A stretch of DNA of 64,000 nucleotides from an uncultured Methanolobus sp. (GCF_963667555.1 NZ_OY763421.1:1753562-1817561); one strand, 5' to 3'; counted from the first letter of the stretch, positions 28,776-41,091 are shown. Numbers and translations are program-made. Notes: generated from the sequence alone by a model not told the origin.

Positions 28776-30053
28776 TCACTTAAACTCGTTTCTTTTGAGC
28801 AAGAATACTAATGAAATTGAAACAGCCGTTAGTGCCAATTCAAATCCCGGAATTGAATTTTCAACAGCATTTGATCCTGTTTCAGAAGAGACAGCTTCAG
28901 CTTCGACATTGGTGTCATCTGAACTTTCATATCCGGTTTCTGAATCTGAAGACATATCAACAACAACAACCACATCTTCCGGACCAGAAGAGGTTTCATC
29001 AGCACCTGTTTCTTCAACCGACGTTGCAGTTGTTACAGTTGTTGCAGCGGTGTCATCTATTGTAATTCTCTTCATCGGGTAGAGAATGTAACCGCCATTG
29101 CTGCCTTTTTGTGTATCAGAGGTTTTGAAATACAGATCTCCCGTAATAAGAGTTGGCATGTCCGAATCTACTGAAATTGAAAGAGAATCACTGTTGTACA
29201 GCTTAAGTCCTGTTGCAGATGCCTCGTCAACTTCGAAATTTCCAAACTCATCGCCTTCTGTAACTTCAATATAGCCATCCTTGTCGGCGAGCCATGTGTA
29301 CTTCAGGACTGCGAAGTTGTCTACCTGACCTGCAAATATAGAATCCACATAAGTAAGGAAATAAATGTGGTCATCGCCGTCTGAACACTCATCTTCAACA
29401 ATGTAGATCCGGTCATCGTTGCTGCCATCTGTAGAAATGACACCTGAGTCCAGTTCCTCACCGTTCTTGTACAGGGTCATATAGCATTTTGAACCATCAA
29501 CATCAACAGCATTCATAACCAATGAATAACCGTTCTTCATTGTCCACTCATCACCGCTTTTAAGAGTTTTCTTATCACTTGCATCCTGCTGCATCAATAT
29601 CTTTGCGAGATTTGTTGCATCGTTGTCAACTGCACAATAATTAGCACCAAATAATGATAGAGTGTAAAACTTGGTCACTTTTGTAATATTGCTTTCTTCA
29701 GAAGCAACCTTGTATTTTGAAAATACTTGCTTTGTAGTATAGATCAGCTCCCCTTCGTCGATCACATTTGCAGTTGGGTTTGCTGAACCAAGAGAAGGAT
29801 TTCCTCCGTCATCATCATTTTCAAAGTAAAGGTGTTCCCCTGCACCTGCTACTATTTGAGAATGCTTGTTAGCAGCATAATAAAGTCCGGGAAAATCAGA
29901 GTAGTCCCATGAAATATTGTCCGCATCAGTCAATCCCGTATCAATTGGTTCGCCTCTTATGTCCACTGTTGTGGCAGAGCATGGCGCCACAACTAGCATA
30001 ACAAGAAGGAATACCATACCTATAACAATCTTTTTTTGAGATCTGTATACCAT
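28776..30053 (-). CDS. S-layer family protein (DUF1608 type) with PGF-CTERM-like tail
   Basis: Secreted surface protein of 425 residues. Signal peptide (KKIVIGMVFLLVMLVVAPCSA), then one Methanosarcinales S-layer domain (VDIRGEPIDTG..., WDYSDFPGLYYA, GDEWTMKNGYSLVMNAVDVDG, KYTWLADKDGYIEV, DLYFKTSD), then a Thr/Ser/Val/Glu-rich acidic linker of about 70 residues and a C-terminal PGFELALTAVSISLVFLLKR tail. Major S-layer proteins of Methanosarcina carry two such domains in tandem; here there is one, so this is a shorter paralog. ATG at 30053 has GGAGG six bases upstream. Attachment through an archaeosortase is inferred. Confidence 0.85.
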   Translation of the reverse strand: MVYRSQKKIVIGMVFLLVMLVVAPCSATTVDIRGEPIDTGLTDADNISWDYSDFPGLYYAANKHSQIVAGAGEHLYFENDDDGGNPSLGSANPTANVIDEGELIYTTKQVFSKYKVASEESNITKVTKFYTLSLFGANYCAVDNDATNLAKILMQQDASDKKTLKSGDEWTMKNGYSLVMNAVDVDGSKCYMTLYKNGEELDSGVISTDGSNDDRIYIVEDECSDGDDHIYFLTYVDSIFAGQVDNFAVLKYTWLADKDGYIEVTEGDEFGNFEVDEASATGLKLYNSDSLSISVDSDMPTLITGDLYFKTSDTQKGSNGGYILYPMKRITIDDTAATTVTTATSVEETGADETSSGPEDVVVVVDMSSDSETGYESSDDTNVEAEAVSSETGSNAVENSIPGFELALTAVSISLVFLLKRNEFK

Positions 30054-30253
30054 TTTTAGCCTCCGAGTGTTCGTCCATTCCCGCAAACTACCACGATTTT
30101 TAGCGTTATGTTCAAACAAACATAATGATATTTATAGATTCCCATGTTTCATTTAAAATGGAAAACGACCCAAGCAAGATGTAATCTAAAAACTAATCAA
30201 ACAAAAAAAAACAGTATGCGAAGAGAGAATGAAAATATGGAAAAATAGAAAGC

Positions 30254-31084
30254 TCATTTCCATATAACATCCACTGGATTTCGACCGGGAATACTGTGAA
30301 CCTCATATGCAGGATAGCCGAACATCAAAGCATGTCTTACAACATGACCCGCAGGCAAATCCAGTTCATCGATCAGAGGTTGATAGCTGGTTGTTGCTTT
30401 TTTAAGAAAACCTGCCCAACATGCACCAAGTCCAAATGCAGGAGCAGCCAGCTCAAACCATGTCAGAGCTATTACAGCATCAGTTGAATCCATATATTCC
30501 ATGTCAAGTGTATAGGCTATTGCAAGATGAGGAGCTCCGCGACATATAGGGTCTTTGCCACTCTCATAAGCAGAGATCAGAGAAGGAAGCATCATTTTCA
30601 TAGGGTGATTTTCATCGGAGGATAATAACTCTCGCATCCAGTCTATTGTAAGGGAAGTCATTTTACGGACCTTTTCAGGATCATGGATGATCAACCACTT
30701 TACCGGTTGCATATTTACACCTGAAGGGGCAAATCTTACAATATCCAGTATGCGTTCTATCTTTTCCTTACTGACAAGCTCATCCGAATAATTCCTGAGT
30801 GAGCGGCGTTTTCTCATATAGATTCCAAGTTGTTCATTATCAACATCCCTGTAATCCTTCAAGGAAACTTCAGAATAGGTGGTTTCAAAAATAGGAGATA
30901 TTGCACCCTCGGGACAGAAAGCTTCACAACTTCCGCATTTTGCGCAGGCAACACTCAGTTCATCTGGCACAAAAGGAGTGCTTAAAGAAGCTTTTTCTCC
31001 GTCAAGTATAATCCCGAGCGGACATGTTACTATACATGTTCCGCAATTAGTACATAACTTGGAATCAAAAGATATTGTGGCCAT
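30254..31084 (-). CDS. Ferredoxin-nitroreductase fusion protein
   Basis: FMN-dependent nitroreductase-family oxidoreductase (276 residues) with an N-terminal two-cluster ferredoxin domain: CTNCGTCIVTCP and CAKCGSCEAFCP, each binding a 4Fe-4S cluster. The nitroreductase part starts MRKRRSLRNYSDE with RFAPSGVNMQPVKW (FMN site). Electrons would come from ferredoxin rather than NAD(P)H; the physiological substrate is unknown. Divergent from the GTPase gene. Confidence 0.88.
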   Translation of the reverse strand: MATISFDSKLCTNCGTCIVTCPLGIILDGEKASLSTPFVPDELSVACAKCGSCEAFCPEGAISPIFETTYSEVSLKDYRDVDNEQLGIYMRKRRSLRNYSDELVSKEKIERILDIVRFAPSGVNMQPVKWLIIHDPEKVRKMTSLTIDWMRELLSSDENHPMKMMLPSLISAYESGKDPICRGAPHLAIAYTLDMEYMDSTDAVIALTWFELAAPAFGLGACWAGFLKKATTSYQPLIDELDLPAGHVVRHALMFGYPAYEVHSIPGRNPVDVIWK

Positions 31085-31268
31085 ATTATCAATCCACTTA
31101 ATATATTGAGCATTACTGTTATAAATATTATTTAACCAAAGATGGTCTGAAGAACAAATGCAGATACCCTATCAAAGATAATATATCCTTTCAGGGAATA
31201 TGAAGACACATTAAATCCGTGATTGATTATAGAATTTACAGATAACTTTTCTGATACCGGGAAATATC

Positions 31269-32051
31269 ATGGCAAGCCAGAAATTAGTGGTAAAGGATGT
31301 CATTAAAAAAGCTGATATCCTTCTTGAAGTTGTAGATGCACGTTTTCCAGAGGAAACAAGGAACACTGAGATCGAAATGGATATTAAACGTGCAAAGAAG
31401 CCTTTTATCATTGTACTGAACAAGTGCGACCTTGTACCAAAAGAAAAACTTGAAAAAGCAAAATCCAGAATGGCAAAGATAGCACCTGCTGTATTCGTAT
31501 CTTCAAAAGAGAGATTTGGAACAACGATGCTTCGACATAAGATACTGGAAGTTGCAGACATTCAGGGACGCGATATACAGGTAGGTTGTATCGGATATCC
31601 AAACACCGGAAAGTCTTCTGTGATAAATGGTGTTACAGGCAGAGGAAAAGCTTCAACTTCTGCAATATCGGGTCATACTAAAGGAGTACAAATAGTAAAT
31701 GCAGGGTCACGTATTGTTTTCCTTGATACGCCTGGAGTATTCCCATTTGACGAACACGATGAATATATACAGGGACTTCTGGGAATAAAAGATTCCACAC
31801 ATATCAAAGACCAAATTGGTGTGGCACTGAAAATTATCGAAAAGCTTGTTGAAGAAGACAGGGAATTAGTGGAATCATTCTATAAAATAACATTCACTGA
31901 TGAGAATTCCTATGAACTGCTTGAGATGATAGGACTTCAATGTAATTTCCTGAAGAAGAAAGGCGAGATCGATGAAACCAGAGCTGCTATAAAGATTATA
32001 AATGACTGGCAGAAAGGACTTCTTCACCTGGAAAGAACTGACTTAGAGTGA
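31269..32051 (+). CDS. Circularly permuted GTPase (YlqF/RbgA-like)
   Basis: GTP-binding protein of 260 residues with the permuted motif order G4 (LNKCDLVP) - G5 (VSSKERFG) - G1 (GYPNTGKSS) - G2 - G3 (LDTPGVFP). Members of this class act in large ribosomal subunit maturation in bacteria and eukaryotes. The N-terminal KKADILLEVVDARFPEETRN is standard. Ribosome assembly is inferred from the family. It is probably transcribed alone. Confidence 0.88.
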   Translation: MASQKLVVKDVIKKADILLEVVDARFPEETRNTEIEMDIKRAKKPFIIVLNKCDLVPKEKLEKAKSRMAKIAPAVFVSSKERFGTTMLRHKILEVADIQGRDIQVGCIGYPNTGKSSVINGVTGRGKASTSAISGHTKGVQIVNAGSRIVFLDTPGVFPFDEHDEYIQGLLGIKDSTHIKDQIGVALKIIEKLVEEDRELVESFYKITFTDENSYELLEMIGLQCNFLKKKGEIDETRAAIKIINDWQKGLLHLERTDLE

Positions 32052-32103
32052 AAAATCCAAAATTCTAATATATCAATATGAATTACTGGTAGATGGTGCT
32101 AAA

Positions 32104-32985
32104 ATGGTAGAATGGAAAAAAGACCTGGGACTTCAGGGACGAATGTTACTGACAATGTTCCTTCTGGCTGCAGTATACCTTGCATTCCTTGCATTCCTTT
32201 CCCAGTTTGCATCTGCAAACTTTATGCTGCTGTTTGTTATGCTGTTTATGGGAGCACAATATTACTATTCAGATAAACTGGTTCTGTGGTCGACCGGTGC
32301 ACATGTTGTTTCCGAAGCAGAAGAACCGAGGCTCCATGAAACAATTACAAGACTCTGCGTCATAGCTGGCCTTCCAAAACCAACTGTTGCAGTTGTAAAT
32401 ACCTCTGTGCCAAATGCATTTGCAACCGGCAGAAGCCCGAAAAAAGCTGTGGTTGCAGTTACAACCGGACTTATGCACAAGCTTGACCAGGGTGAACTGG
32501 AAGCCGTACTTGCTCATGAACTAAGTCACGTCAAGAACAGGGATATGGCTGTGTTGACGATAGCCAGTTTTATCTCAACGCTTGCATTCTATATCGTAAG
32601 ATACAGTCTTTATTTTGGAGGCTTTGGCGGAGATCGCAGAAATTCAAATGGCGGACTTATCGTTGTATGGATAGTTTCCATAATCGTCTGGGTTTTAAGT
32701 TTCCTGCTTATACGTGCACTTTCAAGATACAGGGAATTTGCAGCAGACAGAGGCTCTGCACTTATAACAGGCCAGCCTACACAGCTCATTTCAGCACTTA
32801 GAAAGATAAGTGGAACAATGGCAAATGTCCCTACAGAAGACCTGAGAAAAGTTGAGGGAATGAATGCCTTTTTCATAATTCCTGCAGCTGTATCAGGATC
32901 TGTTATGAACCTGTTATCAACACACCCATCCATGGAAAAAAGAATAGCTGCCCTTGAAAAGATACAGAGGGAGATTGAGTACTAA
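32104..32985 (+). CDS. htpX: HtpX-type zinc metalloprotease
   Basis: Membrane-embedded M48 protease (293 residues) for quality control of membrane proteins. Zinc site HELSH (His138, Glu139, His142) with the downstream Glu in SRYREFAADRGSA; two N-terminal hydrophobic segments and two more around residues 160-205. GGTG lies a few bases before the ATG. Its stop overlaps the pspAB start by one base, so the two are co-translated, tying the protease to the phage-shock-like stress response. Confidence 0.92.
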   Translation: MVEWKKDLGLQGRMLLTMFLLAAVYLAFLAFLSQFASANFMLLFVMLFMGAQYYYSDKLVLWSTGAHVVSEAEEPRLHETITRLCVIAGLPKPTVAVVNTSVPNAFATGRSPKKAVVAVTTGLMHKLDQGELEAVLAHELSHVKNRDMAVLTIASFISTLAFYIVRYSLYFGGFGGDRRNSNGGLIVVWIVSIIVWVLSFLLIRALSRYREFAADRGSALITGQPTQLISALRKISGTMANVPTEDLRKVEGMNAFFIIPAAVSGSVMNLLSTHPSMEKRIAALEKIQREIEY

Positions 32986-33557
32986 TGGGTTTTCGAGATC
33001 TTCTGGGTTCTGTACTTGGAAGCAGCAGAGTGCCTAAAGCAAAGACTGATAAGCTTTTTGCCATATCAACAGCAGTAATCACACTGGAACTTAACCTGAA
33101 CCTTAAACCATCTGCTGTTGCAGGTATTTGCTTTAAGGCCATGGATATGTCAAAGTATACAAACACCAAAAACGAGATAGAAGAGTTGCTGCAATTCAGC
33201 ACTAAAGAAACAGGCACAGAGTTTAGTATAAAGAAAGATGAATATAATTTCATGTGGGTTGTTCTCAAAGATAAAGACTTTGAGGACCTTGTGACCAACA
33301 TTCACATGATCTCCCAGACACTTGTTGAGCAAGGATTTGGCGAGCAGATACTCTGTGCAGTATATCGTTTTGAGAGTGACGGACCCGTATACTGGATTTA
33401 TAACTTCAAGCAGGGAAATTACTATCCTTTTGCTCCAAGAGGAAAGAACAACAGAGACAACAACATGGAATTCAGGCTTAAATCACTGATGGAAAAGGAG
33501 CTTCCTATAGAAAAAGAAGTGGAGAAATGGTATCCCCTTTGGAGTATGCCGATTTAA
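32985..33557 (+). CDS. PspA-associated protein PspAB
   Basis: Soluble alpha/beta protein of 190 residues resembling PspAB, a partner of HtpX and PspA in archaea and actinobacteria: start GFRDLLGSVLGSSRV, middle GTEFSIKKDEYNFMWVVL, end WYPLWSMPI. It is translationally coupled to htpX and faces the pspAA-pspA unit across a 26-base gap. Biochemical function is unknown; the name rests on the gene neighbourhood and remembered family features. Confidence 0.75.
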   Translation: MGFRDLLGSVLGSSRVPKAKTDKLFAISTAVITLELNLNLKPSAVAGICFKAMDMSKYTNTKNEIEELLQFSTKETGTEFSIKKDEYNFMWVVLKDKDFEDLVTNIHMISQTLVEQGFGEQILCAVYRFESDGPVYWIYNFKQGNYYPFAPRGKNNRDNNMEFRLKSLMEKELPIEKEVEKWYPLWSMPI

Positions 33558-33583
33558 GAACTGAAATAAGGACTAAAAACTAT

Positions 33584-33862
33584 TTAGTCCTCAAATATTC
33601 CCTCACCTTTGAAAACTTCCTTAGCTTCCTCAAATGTCAGGTCCTCAGGTGGGACTATGACATCTGATTCTACTATTTCCGCATCATCAATCTGGCTTCC
33701 ACATGACTTTATACTGGCTATGAGTTTTGTAAGCTCGGATTTGTATCCTTCTTCATTTCCTTCAGAAACAAGATCTACGATCTTATTATCAATAACATTC
33801 AGTTCATCATAGAAGCTTTCAGGAACTTCATACTGACCTTCACCAACTATTCTTATGATCAT
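33584..33862 (-). CDS. PspA-associated protein PspAA
   Basis: Small acidic protein (92 residues) of the PspAA family: start MIIRIVGEGQYEVPE, LNVIDNKIVDLV in the middle, end VIVPPEDLTFEEAKEVF. It follows pspA with an ATGA overlap, which is the usual arrangement of this partner protein. Role in PspA regulation is inferred from linkage. Confidence 0.8.
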   Translation of the reverse strand: MIIRIVGEGQYEVPESFYDELNVIDNKIVDLVSEGNEEGYKSELTKLIASIKSCGSQIDDAEIVESDVIVPPEDLTFEEAKEVFKGEGIFED

Positions 33863-34557
33863 TTGCCTGCCTCCTTCTTGAGCTGTTCAAGTTCAAGGTC
33901 AACGGTTGTTGCTGCATTGATCTTTGCAAGTTCCCTGTCAATATCATCGCCACTGCTGGTGAGATCATCAAGTGTACCTGTATCGATAAGTTCATCAAGT
34001 GCAGATGCACGGGCTTTCATCTGTTCGGTCTTATTCTCAGCTCTTTCTATTGCAAGACCTACATCAGCCATTTCTTCACTTATACCTGACACTGATTCAT
34101 TGATCTTAACCTGTGCCTCGGCTGCGGAATACTGAGCTTTGATGGTTTCTTTTTTGGTTCTGAATACCTCTACCTTGGTTGAAAGACGCTTTTCGGCAGC
34201 AACAAGTTTCTCCTGCTCTTTTTCAAGCTCAGCTATTTGCTGGTCTAAGCCCTGTATCTGGATATTAAGAGTGCCTTTCCTTTCAAGTGCCATACGTGCA
34301 AGGTCTTCACGGTCTGCCTTGATAGCTTCTTTTGCCTGTCCATCAAGTTTCTCAATGTTCTGCTGGAGCTTTGACCTTTGCAGTTGAAGTCTCTTTTTTG
34401 ATGTTGCAACTTCAGCGACACCACGCTTTACATCCTGGAGCATTTCAAGCTGTTTTTCATAGGAGTAATCCAGTGTTTCACGCGGATCTTCCATGCGATC
34501 CATGAGTTTGTTCATTTTTGATTTTACTACTACTTCCATTCTGCTGAATAGTCCCAT
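33859..34557 (-). CDS. pspA: PspA/IM30 (Vipp1) family membrane-stress protein
   Basis: ESCRT-III-like, almost entirely helical protein (232 residues) that assembles on damaged membranes. The start MGLFSRMEVVVKSKMNKLMD and EDPRETLDYSYEKQLEML are family hallmarks; a long coiled coil covers residues about 25-185. A strong AGGAGG lies six bases before the ATG. It is divergent from the symporter and co-transcribed with pspAA. Confidence 0.92.
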   Translation of the reverse strand: MGLFSRMEVVVKSKMNKLMDRMEDPRETLDYSYEKQLEMLQDVKRGVAEVATSKKRLQLQRSKLQQNIEKLDGQAKEAIKADREDLARMALERKGTLNIQIQGLDQQIAELEKEQEKLVAAEKRLSTKVEVFRTKKETIKAQYSAAEAQVKINESVSGISEEMADVGLAIERAENKTEQMKARASALDELIDTGTLDDLTSSGDDIDRELAKINAATTVDLELEQLKKEAGK

Positions 34558-34672
34558 ATTATTCCTCCTGATGACTCACAAATAGTAATATAAAGTGCAC
34601 ACTTGCATAAATGCCTATCTTTCTGTTAAAAAATACCATAAACACATTAAAGATGAGAATAAACATAGTGTC

Positions 34673-36121
34673 ATGTCAGGCAGGTATAATTTACCGGACC
34701 CTCTTACACTGATTCATCCTCGTTCACTGAAGAACCTGAACTATCACCTACAGGAACTTGTGAGAGGAAGACTCTGGCTAAAGATAATAATAGGAATGCT
34801 GCTGGGTATTATCACGGGATTAGTACTTGGACCATCTACCGGAGTATTAAGCCAGGAAATGTCCTACACAATTGGTGAATGGCTGGCACTGCCGGGTTAT
34901 CTTTTCCTTGCACTGCTTCAGATGATCGTTGTTCCGCTTGTTTTTGCATCTATAATTCGTGGAATTGCAGCCGGAGAGGATATGGAACAATTAAAGAAAA
35001 TAGGTCTTAGAACCGTAGGCTATTTCCTTGTCACCACTGCTCTTGCAATTCTTATAGGACTGGCACTTGCACTGACAATAAACCCTGGAAGTTATATCAG
35101 CACTGAACTTGTCCAGGGAACCATGACATCAAATACAACACAGACCGGCGGTAGTGGACTGGATTCCTTCGATGTGGCTGAACTTCCGGGAATGATAACT
35201 ACGATTGTTCCGACAAATCCTCTGGGGTCGCTTGCTACAGGACAGATGTTGCAGGTCGTTATTTTTTCCATAATAATCGGAGTTGCTCTTGTTTCAATGC
35301 AGCCGGTACAATCAAAACCACTTCTTGAACTGCTGGGTTCTCTTCAGGAGGTCAGCATGACAGTTGTTCGCTGGAGCATGCTATTAGCACCTGTCGCTGT
35401 GTTTGGACTTATCAGCAAATTCACTTTAAATCTTGGAATAGATGCACTTATGGGGATGCTGGTATATGTTGGCACGGTATTACTTGGCCTTTTACTGATG
35501 TTGATCGTGTACATGCTTATCATTCTATTAGTGACCAGAAAAAATCCACTTACGTTTCTAAGATCTATCCGTGATGTGTTGTTACTTGCGTTCTCCACAT
35601 CGAGTTCTGCTGCGGTTATGCCGCTTTCAATAAAGACCGCAGAGGAGAATATTGGTGTGAGACCTTCCATTTCACAGTTTGTGATCCCACTTGGTGCTAC
35701 TATCAATATGAATGGTACAGCTCTTTACCAGAGTATAGCGGCCGTGTTTCTTGCACAGGCATTTGGAATAGAGCTTAGTTTTGGACAACTCCTATTGATC
35801 ATGGTAACTGTAGTAGGAGCTTCCATTGGAACTCCATCAACACCTGGTGTCGGTATTGTGATCCTTGCAATGATACTGAATAGTGTGGGCATACCCACGT
35901 CAGGTATTGCCCTTATAATCGGAGTTGACAGGATACTTGATATGAGCCGTACTGCAGTTAATGTGACCGGTGACCTTGTAACATGTGTGATCATGGACAA
36001 GTGGGTTGCAGGGAAGAAAACAGCTACTGAAGAATTCATTGAAGTCGCAAAGCATGAAGCTCAGAGAAGAGTTATTGATGAAGATGTGATTGTAACTGCA
36101 CCCAATGAAGCAACTCAGTAA
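34673..36121 (+). CDS. Dicarboxylate/amino acid:cation symporter (DAACS family)
   Basis: Na+- or H+-coupled transporter for glutamate, aspartate or C4-dicarboxylates, about 482 residues with eight transmembrane helices and two re-entrant hairpins. The substrate-binding stretch is intact: SSAAVMPLSIKTAEEN in hairpin 1, GATINMNGTALYQ in helix 7, and GTPSTPGVGIV in hairpin 2, followed by GVDRILDMSRTAVNVTGD. ATG at 34673 gives a normal N-terminus; 26 more residues upstream are possible but atypical. The last 40 residues are charged and cytoplasmic. Substrate not determined. Confidence 0.9.
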   Translation: MSGRYNLPDPLTLIHPRSLKNLNYHLQELVRGRLWLKIIIGMLLGIITGLVLGPSTGVLSQEMSYTIGEWLALPGYLFLALLQMIVVPLVFASIIRGIAAGEDMEQLKKIGLRTVGYFLVTTALAILIGLALALTINPGSYISTELVQGTMTSNTTQTGGSGLDSFDVAELPGMITTIVPTNPLGSLATGQMLQVVIFSIIIGVALVSMQPVQSKPLLELLGSLQEVSMTVVRWSMLLAPVAVFGLISKFTLNLGIDALMGMLVYVGTVLLGLLLMLIVYMLIILLVTRKNPLTFLRSIRDVLLLAFSTSSSAAVMPLSIKTAEENIGVRPSISQFVIPLGATINMNGTALYQSIAAVFLAQAFGIELSFGQLLLIMVTVVGASIGTPSTPGVGIVILAMILNSVGIPTSGIALIIGVDRILDMSRTAVNVTGDLVTCVIMDKWVAGKKTATEEFIEVAKHEAQRRVIDEDVIVTAPNEATQ

Positions 36122-36295
36122 AAATAGTATTAGAATAAAATGGCTCTGTAGAAATCTCCACATCAATTCAACAATCTCTGAAATAATCTTCTGTACAAAA
36201 GCATTGAATTATTAAATGAACAATGCCAGTGTCACTCATATTAATAGAAGTCTACAGATCAATAAAAATAAAAGGAAATGATCCTGATCTAAATA

Positions 36296-37435
36296 TCAGG
36301 AATCCGATACATTCATGATCTCTGCAAGACTTAAACCTTCTTTGCCTACTTCTGAAAGCTGAGTGTATAATTCACTACGGAGAATGTATTTCTCAGATCT
36401 GGTGCCATCAGGAAGTTCAATCTTTATAGCGATCTCTTCCTTATTGTATCCCTTTGAGATACATTCGTTGATAAGGACACCATATTTTTTGGCAATCAGT
36501 TCAAGACATCCCTGAAGAGTGTTATTTTTAATTGCGTCTTCACCACTAAGAAGTACAGATAACAGTTTGCGGGATTGGACAGCAACTGTGAAATACTGAG
36601 ATAATTTCTTAATTAGAAGGAGAATATTTTCTGTATCCATCGCCCCGGAGAGATCATCATCCTGAGTAGTTTCAGTACCATTATGGAAAACCATGAATGT
36701 GCTTTTATCGGAAACTATTTTGAAAATGTGAAGAGAGTCATTATCTTGAAGTAATGCTTCTAAATGCAAATCATCGTCATATTCGATTGAAATTATACGA
36801 TGGTCTGAGATATCTATTTTCTTTACTTTGTCTTCACGACGTAATATGCCACCTGTTCCCCATACAGGCAGAGAGATCTTCTTGATGAAGTCATTGACCT
36901 TGAGTGAACTAGAACTGAATTCCAGATTGAATAGATATTCCACATTTCCGGCCGTGGTCGTTTGGATTCCTGAGTTGGTTTCGTCTTCAGATGTAAGTAC
37001 ATACTTGCTTCGAGAATCATAAATCCCATCTAAAAAGAAAGGTTCCAGAACCGATAACATCCTGGTGTTCAATTGATCAAGCTCATAGTCAATAGACTTT
37101 GAATCACTATCAAGTTGCTTTGAAAGTTCTGCTTTTTTTCTGGATGAAATAGCTGAAATTGAGGATTTTGCTTCTTTGACAACATCGAATAGATCCATTG
37201 ATTCCAGATCGACAGCTTGTTCGGCTATTGAAGAAAGAATGCTTTTTTCAAACTGAACAATACCTTCAGTTCTTTCTTCAGTGGATACAATGAGTTTCTG
37301 CTTCTCTTCATTACGGAGTCTTGCAGACCTTTCAAGTGGCACTATATCCTTTGTTAATTTAATAAATTCCTGTACATCTTTAATGAAATCCCGTTGTACA
37401 GGAAAATCAGTAGAATCCTGAAATGTGTATTTCAT
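36296..37435 (-). CDS. Conserved-looking hypothetical protein with N-terminal coiled coil
   Basis: Not recognised. The product (379 residues from ATG at 37435; nine more if 37462 is used) has no signal peptide or membrane segment. Residues about 10-130 are helical with heptad character (FIKLTKDIVPLERSARLRNE; SSISAISSRKKAELSKQLD); residues 130-290 are mixed alpha/beta with many Asp/Ser; the last 80 residues contain a winged-helix-like GCLELIAKKYGVLINECISKG and end LAEIMNVSDS. A TATA-like TTTTATCC near 37474 favours the later ATG. It is the first gene downstream of the rRNA operon on the same strand. Confidence 0.7.
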   Translation of the reverse strand: MKYTFQDSTDFPVQRDFIKDVQEFIKLTKDIVPLERSARLRNEEKQKLIVSTEERTEGIVQFEKSILSSIAEQAVDLESMDLFDVVKEAKSSISAISSRKKAELSKQLDSDSKSIDYELDQLNTRMLSVLEPFFLDGIYDSRSKYVLTSEDETNSGIQTTTAGNVEYLFNLEFSSSSLKVNDFIKKISLPVWGTGGILRREDKVKKIDISDHRIISIEYDDDLHLEALLQDNDSLHIFKIVSDKSTFMVFHNGTETTQDDDLSGAMDTENILLLIKKLSQYFTVAVQSRKLLSVLLSGEDAIKNNTLQGCLELIAKKYGVLINECISKGYNKEEIAIKIELPDGTRSEKYILRSELYTQLSEVGKEGLSLAEIMNVSDS

Positions 37436-37560
37436 AATTTTAAACCCGATAATAATATGCATTTTGGGGATAAAATACTATTGAGATAGAGAAATGTACT
37501 GCTAATGATTAGTTAAAAAATTCAAATTCAATATTACGTTAAAAGTAAAAATTCTTGTCA

Positions 37561-37570
37561 GAAAAAATAG
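37561..37570 (-). terminator. Oligo-T terminator of the rRNA operon
   Basis: Minus-strand CTATTTTTTC about 30 bases past 5S, with further T-runs (AATTTTTACTTTTAA) 20 bases on, is a typical archaeal factor-independent stop signal. Confidence 0.5.
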
Positions 37571-37599
37571 TAGTGTAGTAGTTAGAATCAATTGTGAGT

Positions 37600-37727
37600 G
37601 AGTTGGCAGCGATCCAGAGTTCCCGAAGACTCTCATACTTCAGTACAATAAGGAACGCTGGCGGACTTATCTTCTGTGTTCGGGATGGGTACAGGAATTG
37701 CCCCGCCGCTATGGCCGCCAAACTCAC
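37600..37727 (-). rRNA. rrf: 5S ribosomal RNA
   Basis: Recognised by the minus-strand GGCGGCCATAGCGGCGGGGC beginning, ACCCATCCCGAACACAGAAG in loop C/helix III and the closing GGATCGCTGCC; the ends AGTT/AACT extend into a terminal helix with flanking TGAGTG/CACTCA. Ends are good to a few bases. Confidence 0.92.
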
Positions 37728-37748
37728 TCACGATGAATGATAAAGTTA

Positions 37749-37820
37749 AGCCAAGATCCGGATTCGAACCGGAATGGAATCGCTCTGCAGGCGATTGCGT
37801 AGCCGCTCCGCCATCTTGGC
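37749..37820 (-). tRNA. tRNA-Cys (GCA)
   Basis: Cloverleaf with acceptor GCCAAGA/TCTTGGC, anticodon stem AATCGC-loop CTGCAGA-GCGATT (anticodon GCA), T-arm CCGGTTCGAATCCGG and U73 discriminator, typical of tRNA-Cys. CCA is not encoded. It lies between 23S and 5S on the transcript. Confidence 0.95.
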
Positions 37821-37890
37821 AACGAGCGATACATGGATGGAACCATTGTATAAATACTTTATCAAAGAACCGTGTATACTCTCACACACA

Positions 37891-37913
37891 TATCAGATTT
37901 CGCCTGGACAAAG
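37891..37913 (-). other. 3' strand of the pre-23S bulge-helix-bulge processing site
   Basis: Minus-strand order: CTTTGTCCA (37913-37905), GGCG (37904-37901), AAA bulge (37900-37898), TCTGATA (37897-37891). It pairs with the matching site at 40850-40872 to form helix, 3-base bulge, 4-bp helix, 3-base bulge, helix, the substrate of the archaeal splicing endonuclease. Confidence 0.85.
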
Positions 37914-37925
37914 CAAGACAGACAG

Positions 37926-40846
<2,921 letters not shown>

Positions 40847-40849
40847 TCA

Positions 40850-40872
40850 CTTTGTCCAGTGAGCGTCTGATA
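40850..40872 (-). other. 5' strand of the pre-23S bulge-helix-bulge processing site
   Basis: Minus-strand order: TATCAGA (40872-40866), CGCT (40865-40862), CAC bulge (40861-40859), TGGACAAAG (40858-40850). Pairs with 37891-37913: 7 bp, bulge AAA opposite, 4 bp CGCU/GGCG (one U-G), bulge CAC, 9 bp. Confidence 0.85.
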
Positions 40873-40964
40873 TATGCATGCATATACACGATCTCATTGC
40901 AGCTGTTGTTGCTTCAGCCGCTTCATCCTTCCCCACAGACGTTACTCTGTAGGTGCACTAGTAA

Positions 40965-41037
40965 TGGACTTGCAGGGATTCGAACCCTGGGCCTTCGCCT
41001 TGCAAAGGCGACGATCTTCCAACTGATCTACAAGCCC
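40965..41037 (-). tRNA. tRNA-Ala (TGC)
   Basis: In the 16S-23S spacer, as in most Euryarchaeota. Acceptor GGGCTTG/CAAGTCC with A73, anticodon stem TCGCC-loop TTTGCAA-GGCGA, T-arm CAGGGTTCGAATCCCTG. CCA is not encoded. Confidence 0.96.
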
Positions 41038-41091
41038 ATAGAAGATTCACTTATTGAACCTTACTTTTCTCGGATCTGACAGTTTTTCGAT

